Shown in pieces: positions 37,199 through 45,898 of a stretch of 64,000 nt of DNA. The number at the start of each line of letters is the position of its first letter. Position 1 is the stretch's first letter. Below the pieces are notes generated by a model. That model saw only the letters and a list, made by a program, of their open reading frames with translations, did no database searches and was not told where the DNA came from. Location of the stretch: assembly GCA_016930515.1 (NCBI GenBank), contig JAFGGO010000129.1, positions 1-64,000 on the forward strand. Direction: 5' to 3'. The stretch is from Promethearchaeota archaeon. GTDB lineage: Archaea > Asgardarchaeota > Lokiarchaeia > Sigyniarchaeales > SOKP01. A program made the translations under genes and the position numbers.

Positions 37199-37270
37199 GA
37201 AGAAAAGAATGTTCTTTAACCTTTGTTTGTTTGTGATTAAGTTCATTTTTTAATATTTTAAAGAATTATT

Positions 37271-38455
37271 TTATCCGAGCAGCCCCCTCCTGTTAATAAA
37301 ATCTATCATGTATATGAATTCTTCAAAGTCTTGGTAATTTCCTAATTTTTTGGTAAAATCGACGATGCTTTTATCTTGGAAAAAAAATGCGAGAACGAAT
37401 ACCTTATCAATATTAAATTCAGACATGAGTTTGTTTAAAATTCGGTCAATACGATCCAAATACTTGATACGAATTCGCGAATATAATAAATCATCAAGGA
37501 GAAATCGCTTAAGGAGAGGTATTTTTTCCTTCGAAATCTCGTTTTCTTTGAAAAAGTCGCTTAACAGAAGCAAGCGCGGACAAATGGATATTAATTTATC
37601 TTGTAAGAAGGATTTTTTAAGAAATTCTGAAAGAACTGGATTTAACCACAAGATATTTCTCTCGTTCTTTAGGTTCACGCATAAAATATTCGATTGAAAA
37701 ATCCACAAGTGAAAGATTTTATCGGCAATTGAGAAGGAAAGATACGGAGGAATTTCTATATACGCACGCATCGCGTCGTGAATCCTATTATATATAATAT
37801 GCGTGAGTTCGACAGTATTAAACAATGGAGAACATACTAAATCGTAAATCCAATGGTCGGATGTATTAAAAATGATAAGCATTTCATACAATGGATGTGA
37901 TTTAACGACATCTTTATTCTCTTCACTATATTTAAAAAATTTTAGATTTAATTTTTCTTTGCTCTCGAAATTTTCCAATTTCACGGAATTAGACTTGATA
38001 ACATCGCTTACTATTCCATTTTCTTCTACTATAACCGTGTTTATGTGAATTTCGTTTTTATAATAATGGATAACCTTAAAAGAACGCAATTGTTTTCCTA
38101 AAAATTGCTCGTAAGGTTGCATAGCAAGATATGAATTTTCGTCTTCGGTCCTAAATTTAATGATTGCATTGCATATTTGACATTTAAATCGTATTGTATC
38201 GGAACCTTCAGGTACTTCAAAATCTACTTTTTGATAACCTCTTACAATAAGATTGGCGTCTAAAAATATTTGGAATTGATGCTCACAAATAGTATTTTTT
38301 GGAATTGAAATCGTTGTCAGACCAGTTCTTTTTACTATGTTTTTTGGAAGATGTATGATTTTTTTATGTTGACAAGCGGGACATTGAACTTGCACTCCCC
38401 TTTCCTCAGATTCTTTTTCATTAAGCAAGAAGACATTATCACTAATTTCAATCAC
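37271..38455 (-). CDS. Zinc-ribbon protein of unknown function
   Basis: A 394-residue protein with CPACQHKK near residue 25, a CEHQF element near 57 and CQIC near 97, giving one or two zinc ribbons at the N-terminus. The rest alternates strands and helices without membrane segments or recognised motifs; a long helical C-terminus follows LLLSDFFKENEI. This architecture, zinc ribbon plus lineage-specific domain, is frequent in Asgard archaea. It interrupts the ior gene pair. Confidence 0.55.
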   Translation of the reverse strand: MIEISDNVFLLNEKESEERGVQVQCPACQHKKIIHLPKNIVKRTGLTTISIPKNTICEHQFQIFLDANLIVRGYQKVDFEVPEGSDTIRFKCQICNAIIKFRTEDENSYLAMQPYEQFLGKQLRSFKVIHYYKNEIHINTVIVEENGIVSDVIKSNSVKLENFESKEKLNLKFFKYSEENKDVVKSHPLYEMLIIFNTSDHWIYDLVCSPLFNTVELTHIIYNRIHDAMRAYIEIPPYLSFSIADKIFHLWIFQSNILCVNLKNERNILWLNPVLSEFLKKSFLQDKLISICPRLLLLSDFFKENEISKEKIPLLKRFLLDDLLYSRIRIKYLDRIDRILNKLMSEFNIDKVFVLAFFFQDKSIVDFTKKLGNYQDFEEFIYMIDFINRRGLLG

Positions 38456-38852
38456 ATCGTCTTAGTATTAGAGTAAAGATCTTAAGGTGATTAGACGAAA
38501 ATCTTTACTGTTGTTTTATCCCCGAAAGCAAGTTAATTTACTCAAGAATCTAGTGGCAATTTACTATATTTAAGCTTTTCCTTATTTTCGCGGGATATGT
38601 AGGAACTGGCAAAAATTCCGCCATATAACTTATTCCGTCCTATAAAAATAGCAGGATTAGGCTAGGAATTGTTTTTAGGCAGCATGACAAGAATAACAGA
38701 GAATTAAAGAGAATTATGACATATTTCAGACATTTTTTTTATAAACAGAAACTTAAATTCAGTGAAGTGATAAGCAATAATAAATAAATTATATTTCACC
38801 TTATCCATTACCAAAGAACATCATAGAAAAAAGTGAGTTTAAAATAGGAGAT
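38456..38852. other. Intergenic stretch before the iorB remnant
   Basis: About 400 bases between a leftward zinc-ribbon gene and the iorB-like frame. I see no ORF, repeat or recognisable RNA, only AT-rich promoter-like DNA. Confidence 0.5.
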
Positions 38853-39526
38853 ATTTATAATATATTAATAACGGGCGTAGGAGGTCAAGGAGTGGTACTC
38901 TTAGGTAATATCTTACGGGAGTACGGATTGAGATCTAAAATAATTAAGAATGTGGTTGGAACGGAGACTAGAGGCGTTTCGCAGAGAGATTGTTGCGTGC
39001 TTGACAACATTCCTGCAAGGAAGGCTCGGTCTTATCCACAATTAGATACCTCATTGATGGGCGAGTTTACTCTTTAGAACAACAATACGATGTAGAAGAT
39101 TTAATCTCCCCTACAATTCCAATGAACGACGCTCACCTCGTATTAGGCTTAGAACCCCTTGAGACTTTGAGGAATATAAAATTCATTTCAGAAAAAACCG
39201 TCGTTATATTAAATACACACGAAAACGTACCTCGTAGCGTCATTTTAAAATCAAATCAAGATGTGGAATATCCAAAAATTGCTAAAATCATTGAATACAT
39301 GGATCAATTCGCAAGGCGAGTTGTTTCAATGGATTTTCACGAGTTTTCAAAAGCTAGACTTAACCATTCGGTGTTTCAAAATAGCATGATATTAGGTGTT
39401 GCCACTAAAGAATTCAAGGAAATTTTTAACAAGGAACTTATGATTAATGTTCTTAATTATTTTTTAAAAAATTCAGAAGAAAATGTAAAAGCTTTCGAGA
39501 TAGGATATGATTTAATTAATACATGA
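38853..39526 (+). pseudogene. iorB: Indolepyruvate:ferredoxin oxidoreductase beta gene broken by a 32-base insertion
   Basis: The first frame reads YNILITGVGGQGVVLLGNIL and continues to VGTETRGVSQR, ending prematurely at 39075-39077. The next frame reads EGSVLSTIRYLIDGRVYSLE and continues through NDAHLVLGLEPLE to the family's C-terminus. Removing 38988-39019 (32 bases) restores the family sequence SQREGSV and one open frame of about 213 codons, near the normal IorB length. The expected start lies at ATT 38853 with GGAG only two bases before it, and no ATG, GTG or TTG lies upstream in frame, so the start too looks damaged. It would have formed the gamma-like CoA-binding partner of IorA. Confidence 0.75.
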
Positions 39527-39570
39527 GAAACAAATTACTTTCAAAAAAATACATTATTTATTTGAATTAT

Positions 39571-41646
39571 TTATTCCTTGTTATTTACACTGTGAATTTT
39601 AAAAGATTCTAATTTTCCATTCTTAATTATTATCTCCCTATACGCTCCCGCAGATTTATTATCTCCATAGCTTCCTAAACCCAAGGCAGGGGTTTGTACG
39701 ATAAAAGGGCCGTATTTAGCTATTTCTTTGGCATTGTTGTAAATTTCGGAATATAAATCGTGAAAAATGGCAGCAGGATTTTCAATCTTTTTTATAATGA
39801 AAGGAGGGGCGTCGTAAACCTTGGTTTTTTCACCTTGAGGATCGGCTAATCTGTATTCGTTTAATTTGTGAGTGTGCCCTGCTAATGTCAACACGGTATA
39901 ATCCTTACAAAATTCGATTAATTTTTCCCAATTCGTTGAAATAGTGCCATATTTCACATTAAACTTACCATCTATCCTTGCACTTGAATGTTTGTCCAAC
40001 TGCTTTCCGAAAAGTGTCTCCTTGAAATCGCTAATTTTCACCTTGATGTCTTTCTTTCCAATGATTTTTGATATTCTTTGGACTATATTGCGCTTTCCTC
40101 CCGTATTAATGGGAGGCCCGTGTAAAAACAAGAATATGTTATCTTCTCGAGTATAATACTTATTAATTATATTTTCAAGGAATTTGATTTGCTTGCTTGT
40201 GAGTCCCGTAACCGATGGATGCCCCGCCATAAAATCTCTAACATTTTTGTAGGCATCTGGTCCACTATTAAGAAATATGAAGATATTATTTCCTAATTTC
40301 ATTGAAAAATCCAATGAAGCATTTATTTCGGTCCAATACCCTCTTAAGGCATTATAACTTTTGGTTATCGCATCAATTGGAGAAGACAAAAACATATCAT
40401 TTAGTGAAATCGCTTCAAACGCGTTTAATCCCATTTTTTTGTACATTCCTCCCCAATTCAAGTCGTAACTCGAGACGCGAAAATCGTGGTTGCCTAAGAC
40501 TGTAATGATAGGGCAGAGAAGTTCTTCCCCTCTTGCTACTGCTAAATACTTTGGTTTTTCCTTAAAAGGGTAATTCGTTATTATATCTCTAAAAACTTGC
40601 CAATTAGTGTTTTCGTAGCTAAAATCTGCAGTTTTGAAGATTTTCTTAGTGATTCTACTTAATAAGGTATAATCGATTATATCTCCAGTTAATACTACAA
40701 AATCTAATTGATTCTGGCGCACTTTTTTATTCATTTGCTTAATAAATCTCCGAAATTGATTATTAGGGTTTATTAATCTCTTGATCAACGATTTTAAGTC
40801 AATATCATTCTTTTTTTCCGCATTAACAGTCTTATTTTTTAATTTCTTGGAATATTTGGTTAAAGATTTTTGAAACTTTTGCGTATTAACGGTTTGTGTC
40901 CATTTTTTAATGATACCGTAAATTTTATCGTTTCTTTCCGCTAAATGCAAATCAGTGGCGTGTACAAAACACATGTTTTTCCAATCGTTTTTTGAGATTA
41001 CAATTGAATGGTAGTTAATTCGCTTCTTATTGAGAGAAATATCGAACATCACGAACATACGATCTTTTAAAAAATCGAGTATTTCTTTAGTGAGTTCAAA
41101 TTCAATGGTGGCACCGTAAAACTTATAAGAATTACTTAACGCTCCGTGCTTAAATAAAAATCCTTGAGGAAAGAACATATCACGATCGAGATATTGCGGA
41201 TCGTTAATTTTAAGCGGGATCACTTCCTTAAAATCGTAGATATTAGGAACGATGAAATCTCCCCTAATAGCTCTTGTTCTTAATTTTTTTAATTGTTTTT
41301 CTATTGCACTTTCTGAAGCCAATTCTTTTTTAATTTTCTTTTTTGCAATTTTTGCTTTAATTCTCTTCCATATACTTTTTTTTTTCTCGTACTCCTTTGC
41401 TTTATTCAATAAATCCCTTAATTTCCATTTATATTCGAATATAGGAACTAGCGCAAGTGCGTTCCTTACAGAGTCTCGAAAGCTTTTTAGATCGTTAATA
41501 ATACTAGCAAACAAGATAGGTGCTTGAAAAGTTATTTTTTTTAGTTTTGAATCTATATTGACGAAATAAGGTCGTCCCAAGTTCGGATTGATGATGTATG
41601 TGGTATCCCCTGGAGCTGTTTTATCGAATTTCTTTTTTGGAATCAT
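39571..41646 (-). CDS. Calcineurin-like metallophosphoesterase
   Basis: A 691-residue protein with the full metallophosphoesterase set: DLH at 232-234, LTGDIIDYT, VLGNHDFR, LHGPPINTG and LAGHTHKL. The first 230 residues are a lysine-rich, family-specific extension containing helices, and no signal peptide is seen. It hydrolyses a phosphomonoester or diester in the cytosol; the substrate is unknown. Stand-alone leftward gene. Confidence 0.82.
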   Translation of the reverse strand: MIPKKKFDKTAPGDTTYIINPNLGRPYFVNIDSKLKKITFQAPILFASIINDLKSFRDSVRNALALVPIFEYKWKLRDLLNKAKEYEKKKSIWKRIKAKIAKKKIKKELASESAIEKQLKKLRTRAIRGDFIVPNIYDFKEVIPLKINDPQYLDRDMFFPQGFLFKHGALSNSYKFYGATIEFELTKEILDFLKDRMFVMFDISLNKKRINYHSIVISKNDWKNMCFVHATDLHLAERNDKIYGIIKKWTQTVNTQKFQKSLTKYSKKLKNKTVNAEKKNDIDLKSLIKRLINPNNQFRRFIKQMNKKVRQNQLDFVVLTGDIIDYTLLSRITKKIFKTADFSYENTNWQVFRDIITNYPFKEKPKYLAVARGEELLCPIITVLGNHDFRVSSYDLNWGGMYKKMGLNAFEAISLNDMFLSSPIDAITKSYNALRGYWTEINASLDFSMKLGNNIFIFLNSGPDAYKNVRDFMAGHPSVTGLTSKQIKFLENIINKYYTREDNIFLFLHGPPINTGGKRNIVQRISKIIGKKDIKVKISDFKETLFGKQLDKHSSARIDGKFNVKYGTISTNWEKLIEFCKDYTVLTLAGHTHKLNEYRLADPQGEKTKVYDAPPFIIKKIENPAAIFHDLYSEIYNNAKEIAKYGPFIVQTPALGLGSYGDNKSAGAYREIIIKNGKLESFKIHSVNNKE

Positions 41647-41780
41647 GAGACTTTACTTACCAAACGAAATATGACTAGAAGTTAATATTTGTTTATTTAA
41701 CAAGAGAACTAGCATAAAAAGATATTGAATTTAAAAAAATTTTGCGAATGGTTCAGAATTTATGTGATATGTGTAAGAAG

Positions 41781-42053
41781 TTAATCGCTGGAAAGATTCA
41801 CGAATATAACATTATCCCCGCGGATGATAACCGTGCCTAATTGTTCGTGCTCTTCTTTAATGTTTCCTTCTTCGTCTTGATATTCAAATATTTGGGAGGC
41901 GTCTTCCAAGAAAAGGTTCAAATGCTCGTCAAATCCGGATAACTTGCCCCTAAACAGCCTGTTCCTTTTAATCTTGATCAAAATCGTCTTGGTGACCGAA
42001 TTTCTCAAGTAATCGATCGGTCGGTTAGGTTTATTATGTTGTCGTCTTTCCAT
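41781..42053 (-). CDS. Sm-like (LSm) RNA-binding protein
   Basis: A 90-residue Sm-fold protein. Sm1 spans LIKIKRNRLFRGKLSGFDEHLNL and Sm2 has VIIRGDNVIFV, the RGD/N RNA-binding loop. Archaeal LSm proteins form rings that bind U-rich RNA and act in tRNA and RNA processing. The segment between Sm1 and Sm2 has an acidic insertion (EYQDEEGNIKEEHEQ). It lies near an intron-containing tRNA gene, which may be coincidence. Confidence 0.9.
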   Translation of the reverse strand: MERRQHNKPNRPIDYLRNSVTKTILIKIKRNRLFRGKLSGFDEHLNLFLEDASQIFEYQDEEGNIKEEHEQLGTVIIRGDNVIFVNLSSD

Positions 42054-42180
42054 ACTTTATAACACTAAAATAATAATTGTTTTAAAAAAAATTCTATAAT
42101 TAAATACTTTCTAAAATCTAATTAAAACCTTTTGATTTATCAAGCACTAATTATTATATTCAGAAAAAAAGTGAAAACGA

Positions 42181-42330
42181 ATGTCAGAAGAAGAAGATAA
42201 TAAAACAGTCACCTGTTGCGTGAAGAACTGTCAAAAAGAAATACTCCTTAAAAACGCCATCGTCATAAATGGAAAGTACTTTTGTGGCACATGTGGAGTT
42301 GCCTATTACAGAAGCGCGTTAAATTTATAA
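42181..42330 (+). CDS. 49-residue zinc-ribbon mini-protein
   Basis: A complete ATG-to-TAA frame of 49 codons with an acidic start (MSEEEDNK), a CCVKNC pair and CGTCG, giving four cysteines arranged as C-x4-C and C-x2-C, a treble-clef or zinc-ribbon style site. The cysteine pattern and codon use resemble a real gene despite the short length. No family named. It sits upstream of the tRNA gene on the same strand. Confidence 0.5.
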   Translation: MSEEEDNKTVTCCVKNCQKEILLKNAIVINGKYFCGTCGVAYYRSALNL

Positions 42331-42450
42331 CAATACTTTCTAATTTTATAATTTGCTCTCTCAAAATATGATTTAATATTGTGTTTATTTTTATAATACA
42401 GAGGGTTTTATATGTCCTGAAAAGGAGGTGAACTTTTATTCCATGTTATC

Positions 42451-42458
42451 TTTTATAG
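42451..42458 (+). promoter_or_regulatory. TATA box of the tRNA-Arg gene
   Basis: TTTTATAG is centred about 25 bases upstream of the first tRNA base at 42480, the right distance for an archaeal TATA element. Confidence 0.55.
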
Positions 42459-42479
42459 ATCATGCATCTTACATGCTAA

Positions 42480-42601
42480 AGGCCCGTGGCGAAGCATGGA
42501 TATCGCGGCAGCCTCCTATGCTATAAGCTGGAGAGAGCTGAAGATCGGGGGTTCAATTGTTAAAAAACTTCTTTTTAATTGAACACATCCCCTCGGGCCT
42601 G
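42480..42601 (+). tRNA. tRNA-Arg(CCU) with two introns (37/38 and T-loop)
   Basis: The acceptor 42480-42486 (AGGCCCG) pairs with 42594-42600 (CGGGCCT), discriminator G at 42601, no encoded CCA. D-stem GCGA/TCGC closes a loop with GG and A20; G15-C48 is possible. The anticodon CCT lies at 42515-42517. Intron 1 is 42519-42535 (17 bases) after A37: CTCC/GGAG forms the 4-bp helix and TAT and AGA the 3-base bulges. Intron 2 is 42557-42586 (30 bases) in the T-loop: GTTC/GAAC helix, bulges AAT and ACA, with a TTAAAAA/TTTTTAA hairpin inside. Splicing gives loops CTCCTAA and TTCAAAT. One weak pair (27-43, G/A) remains in the anticodon stem. A TATA box lies 25 bases upstream. Confidence 0.88.
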
Positions 42602-42681
42602 CTCTTTAAATCATTCCTTAAAATAGGGTAAATAAGTCATTTAATATACATTATATATCGAATTAATATAGTAGTATAAGA

Positions 42682-43002
42682 CTAATAATACCACCAAAAT
42701 GAATCAAAAAAAATAAAAAATATAATGAATAAGAAAAACAAGCAAAAACAACAACAACCAATCCCTTTTTGTCCATTTCGAGAAGAAGACGTGCGAGGGG
42801 TCGTATTAATTACATTAGTTTCTCGCTTGATATTATTTGCTTGAGTTTTTAAAAAGTTAATTTCTTGCTTGATAACATCGATTTCGCTTGTATCGTTTTT
42901 ATTCTTACTTTGTACTTCTTCTTTTGGTAGAAGTTCTCCGCATAATTCGCAATATTTTTGGGTAGGATCGCGAATTTCGCTTCCACAGGATGGACAAAAC
43001 AT
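42682..43002 (-). CDS. Zinc-ribbon protein with coiled coil and C-terminal membrane helix
   Basis: A 106-residue protein: zinc ribbon MFCPSCGSEI and YCELCGELL at the N-terminus, a charged coiled-coil middle (about 40-75), and a phenylalanine-rich membrane helix at the C-terminus starting after GCCC. The N-terminus should be cytosolic. Such zinc-ribbon tail-anchored proteins are common in archaea; role unknown. Stands alone, leftward. Confidence 0.65.
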   Translation of the reverse strand: MFCPSCGSEIRDPTQKYCELCGELLPKEEVQSKNKNDTSEIDVIKQEINFLKTQANNIKRETNVINTTPRTSSSRNGQKGIGCCCFCLFFLFIIFFIFFDSFWWYY

Positions 43003-43201
43003 CGTAATATATATCTCTCTTGACTAATTTTTTTATTCTTTTATCGCATTTAAACTTATACATATAATTTCTTTAGTAAGGCGCTATTAGCAGATAATAA
43101 ATAAAAAAGCAATGCACAAGAGGGATTCTCCAAAGTTATAAAAAATATTAGTTTTATGAAATCAATGATAATCTATTTATTCCAACAACAAGAGCGCAAA
43201 A

Positions 43202-44173
43202 TTATTTAAAACCGTTGTCTGGTGTTTTTTTTATTCTCGCTTGAGTCCTACTGAGTAAGAGCGTGGCAATGAAAATGAGGATTATACCGATCAAGAATAA
43301 GGGTAAATTCAATATTTTTTGATAAAAAACTATAAATCCACCGATAATAGGCACGATTAAATTGATACTAGTTTGTATTGGCCATAGAACAACTGCCTTT
43401 CCCTTTTGCATTCCATTGTTTTGATATATAATTCCAATAAAATTAAAAGCAATTAATCCATAAAATCCTAAAAATGCCCATAAATGAGAGTGTTCAAACC
43501 AAAAGACGCCAAATAAGACTTCTGCCCACCCAAAAGGAGAAAGCATGTTTATTGAAGCGTCAACATATGCCTGCGCTAAAATGTTCCCAAAAAGGCCTCC
43601 AAGACTGAATAATAATCCCGCAACGATGATTTTAAATAAGCTAGCTATATTTTTTTCTTTTAGTTTTTTGCCAATGAGGATGCTAATAATAACGATTAAA
43701 GAAATAACAAGGAGAAAAATCAGAAGTGGCAGGATAAAAGAATATAAATTAATATATGCGCTGGAAATTTCTGAAAGAGCAATTAGAACGGTTGAAAAAA
43801 TCAAAAGCGCAATTGCTGCAATCTCGATGAGAGTTATTTTTTCATGCAACATTCTATTTGCACAAATAACCATGACAATTAGTCCAACATTTTGGAGAGG
43901 TTGAACGATGATAATACCAACGAAACCTTGGGCAATAACATATGGAATCCATCCAGCTATGCCTAAGATAAAACCAATCGTCCAAGATTTGTTTCGAAAA
44001 TACTTGATAAAGCTTGAACTAAATGCACTCACACCTCCTTGGAGGTCAAGTTCTGGAAGTCCGTCCATCAGGCCTTTTTTTTGTAAGGCGACTCCAATAT
44101 TGACCATGCAAGTAGCTAAAATTGCTAGCGAAATCCCCAGAAAGATCGTTTCTATTTCCACCACGATTCCCAA
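43202..44173 (-). CDS. Multi-pass membrane transporter, drug/metabolite (NIPA-like) type
   Basis: A 323-residue protein with nine to ten hydrophobic helices and no signal peptide beyond the first helix. The order and the motif GFVGIIIVQPLQNVGLIVMV resemble DMT-superfamily transporters, with likeness to NIPA magnesium transporters in the internal repeat. Substrate is not readable. Stand-alone leftward gene. Confidence 0.7.
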   Translation of the reverse strand: MGIVVEIETIFLGISLAILATCMVNIGVALQKKGLMDGLPELDLQGGVSAFSSSFIKYFRNKSWTIGFILGIAGWIPYVIAQGFVGIIIVQPLQNVGLIVMVICANRMLHEKITLIEIAAIALLIFSTVLIALSEISSAYINLYSFILPLLIFLLVISLIVIISILIGKKLKEKNIASLFKIIVAGLLFSLGGLFGNILAQAYVDASINMLSPFGWAEVLFGVFWFEHSHLWAFLGFYGLIAFNFIGIIYQNNGMQKGKAVVLWPIQTSINLIVPIIGGFIVFYQKILNLPLFLIGIILIFIATLLLSRTQARIKKTPDNGFK

Positions 44174-44274
44174 GCGTTTACAAGTGAATTATTCTATAAA
44201 TTACTAGATAAATAGTCTTGGTGTAGATAAATTAAAAATTATTTGAAAATTAATAACTTTAAATTTTATTTGGA

Positions 44275-44979
44275 CTATAATAAGATTTTCAAACCTTTAG
44301 ATTCCTTGTTGATAATGGAACTGGGGATAAACGAAATCTTGTTTTTAAACAACTTCAAGAGCTTTAAGGAAGGAATTTTACACACAAACGGGGGAATTTC
44401 CCCAAGTAAATTAAAGCTTAGATCGATATCTTCGAGAGCAATTAAATTAACAATGCTTAATGGTAGTTGTTCTATTTTATTACCAATTAAATCAATACTT
44501 CTTAACATTTTCAATGAACCGAAATATTCGGGAATCTCGGATATATTGTTCCATGCTAAGTTTAATACAGCTAAATGATCTAGCTCAGAAAGATATTCAG
44601 GAATTTCATTCAATCCAATCTTATAGAGCCCCAATCCGGTAATCCTTTTCTTTTCTATTACAACCCCTACAGTGTTAAAATTGATTTTTCGAACAATGGG
44701 TAATTCCAAGTTTAATTTAGATTCCAAAAATTTCATAACTTCAGCATCTCCTCCATTAATTTCGTTTTTTATAAGTGTGTTAGTCTGATTCCTATAAATC
44801 TCGTCATAACACAAGCAACAATAAAATTCTAATGATGTGTTCTCCCATAGTTCGACTCGACGAGAAACTGAAATGAATCGGTTTCTGAAACAAAAATCCT
44901 TGAAATTTATTGGTTTCTTACAGCGAAAGCATAAACGACTCTTAGTTTGTATATCGATCTCTTGAAATCTAAAATCCAT
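44275..44979 (-). CDS. Leucine-rich repeat protein with N-terminal cysteine cluster
   Basis: A 234-residue protein. The N-terminus has CFRCKKPINFKDFC and, later, YCCLCYDE, a probable zinc site. From about residue 130 there are four to five leucine-rich repeats of the LxxLxxLxLxxNxIxxIP type (VLNLAWNNISEIPEYF, IDLIGNKIEQLPLSI and IDLSFNLLGEIPPFV). LRR proteins of this kind mediate protein binding and are unusually common in Asgard archaea. No signal peptide, so cytosolic. Confidence 0.8.
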   Translation of the reverse strand: MDFRFQEIDIQTKSRLCFRCKKPINFKDFCFRNRFISVSRRVELWENTSLEFYCCLCYDEIYRNQTNTLIKNEINGGDAEVMKFLESKLNLELPIVRKINFNTVGVVIEKKRITGLGLYKIGLNEIPEYLSELDHLAVLNLAWNNISEIPEYFGSLKMLRSIDLIGNKIEQLPLSIVNLIALEDIDLSFNLLGEIPPFVCKIPSLKLLKLFKNKISFIPSSIINKESKGLKILL

Positions 44980-45137
44980 TTCTAATATTGAGGTGTTTTT
45001 AAGATGATTATTGGGGAAACCATTTAAAAATATAATCTTTATCTTTTAAAAAATCAAAAATTCATGACAAGTATAAAGGAAAAGAAAGAAAAAATAAATA
45101 ATTGGTATTGAAAGCTCTTTTTTTGCTTTATCGAGCT

Positions 45138-45350
45138 TTAGATCAATTTCATTGCCAAGTCCATGTCTTTAGAGGTGAGTTTCTTTCTCGATGCGTGTCG
45201 GGTCATTTCTAAAGCTTTGTTAGTGACTCCTTTCGCTAATTTCTCTAAATAGTCGATTAAAGCGTCAACTGCTTCTCGAGCAACCATCTCAGCTCCAAAG
45301 TCTTTCATTAATTTTCTGACTGGACTCCAAGCAAATACTTTTTTTGCCAT
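45138..45350 (-). CDS. Archaeal histone
   Basis: A histone-fold protein of about 70 residues: helix 1 (VRKLMKDFG), central helix (AREAVDALIDYLEKLAKGVTNKALEMTRHA) and helix 3 (TSKDMDLAMKLI), with the basic KK. It wraps DNA as dimers and longer filaments. The start is decided by the ribosome site: GGAGG lies ten bases before the ATG at 45350 but only one base before the upstream ATG at 45359, so I use the inner one. Stand-alone leftward gene. Confidence 0.9.
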   Translation of the reverse strand: MAKKVFAWSPVRKLMKDFGAEMVAREAVDALIDYLEKLAKGVTNKALEMTRHASRKKLTSKDMDLAMKLI

Positions 45351-45479
45351 ATTTTTCATTCCTCCACTTATATTATATAATTTTTTTACAGTTTATGTCT
45401 TACAATTTAAACCGTATTAAGTAATATTACTTCTTTCAAATATTTAAAGATTGCGTATTTTTCCCGAAACCAATTGATT

Positions 45480-45605
45480 GGGTTAATAATTTCGACCCGT
45501 CGACAAAATTGCGATGTCTAATGAGACAACTCGGAAAAGAGGGTGTGAGCCCTCTCCTCAGAGATCTCTAAATAACTCTCAGGAAAAGTGCGTTAACCAT
45601 TACCC
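45480..45605. ncRNA. Candidate structured RNA element in the histone/dehydrogenase gap
   Basis: Between the leftward histone gene and the rightward dehydrogenase is a 540-base gap. This part is richer in G+C than the flanks and contains several hairpins: GGGT/ACCC (45480-45498), TGTCT/AGACA (45515-45528) and AGAGGG/CCCTCT (45538-45555), plus the palindrome GAGATCTC (45561-45568). Similar ACTC-then-GGAAAAG segments occur twice. It does not match a tRNA, 5S or SRP RNA that I can recognise, and neither strand has a good ORF across it. It could be a small RNA or an untranslated leader. The remaining gap is AT-rich without gene. Confidence 0.35.
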
Positions 45606-45898
45606 TTTCTAACTGAACTCCTATGATGGAGTTATTGTTTATAAAAGGAAGTATGAATTTTACATTGTAGAAGACATTTATTTGATTTATCCTTATTTTA
45701 GAATTAAAATTCCAAATAAAGTTCAAGATATTTTTAGGCTTGTGGATCAATTTAAAGCCCTGATCCTTGGGTGATTGCGATGTTCTGAAGAATTTATAAT
45801 AGTTCCAAAAAAAAAAAACTAATATTTATTTTTTGAATAAAAAACTATAAGATCTTCTAACGGAAGAATTAATATTCAATTCTAAATAATTTACAGTT

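Noticed and set aside
38988-39019. The 32-base insertion in iorB as an archaeal mRNA intron
   Set aside because: All three possible boundary positions were tested for a bulge-helix-bulge; none gives the needed 4-bp helix with 3-base bulges.
42443-42526. A 27-codon ORF with a strong GGAGG site running into the tRNA
   Set aside because: It overlaps most of a well-supported tRNA gene and stops in its first intron; the site is probably fortuitous.
45480-45605. A tRNA with introns on either strand
   Set aside because: No T-arm consensus and no consistent 7-bp acceptor stem could be found.
45568-45750. 60-residue ORF on the minus strand
   Set aside because: No ribosome site, no recognisable motif, asparagine- and isoleucine-rich composition expected from AT-rich noncoding DNA.
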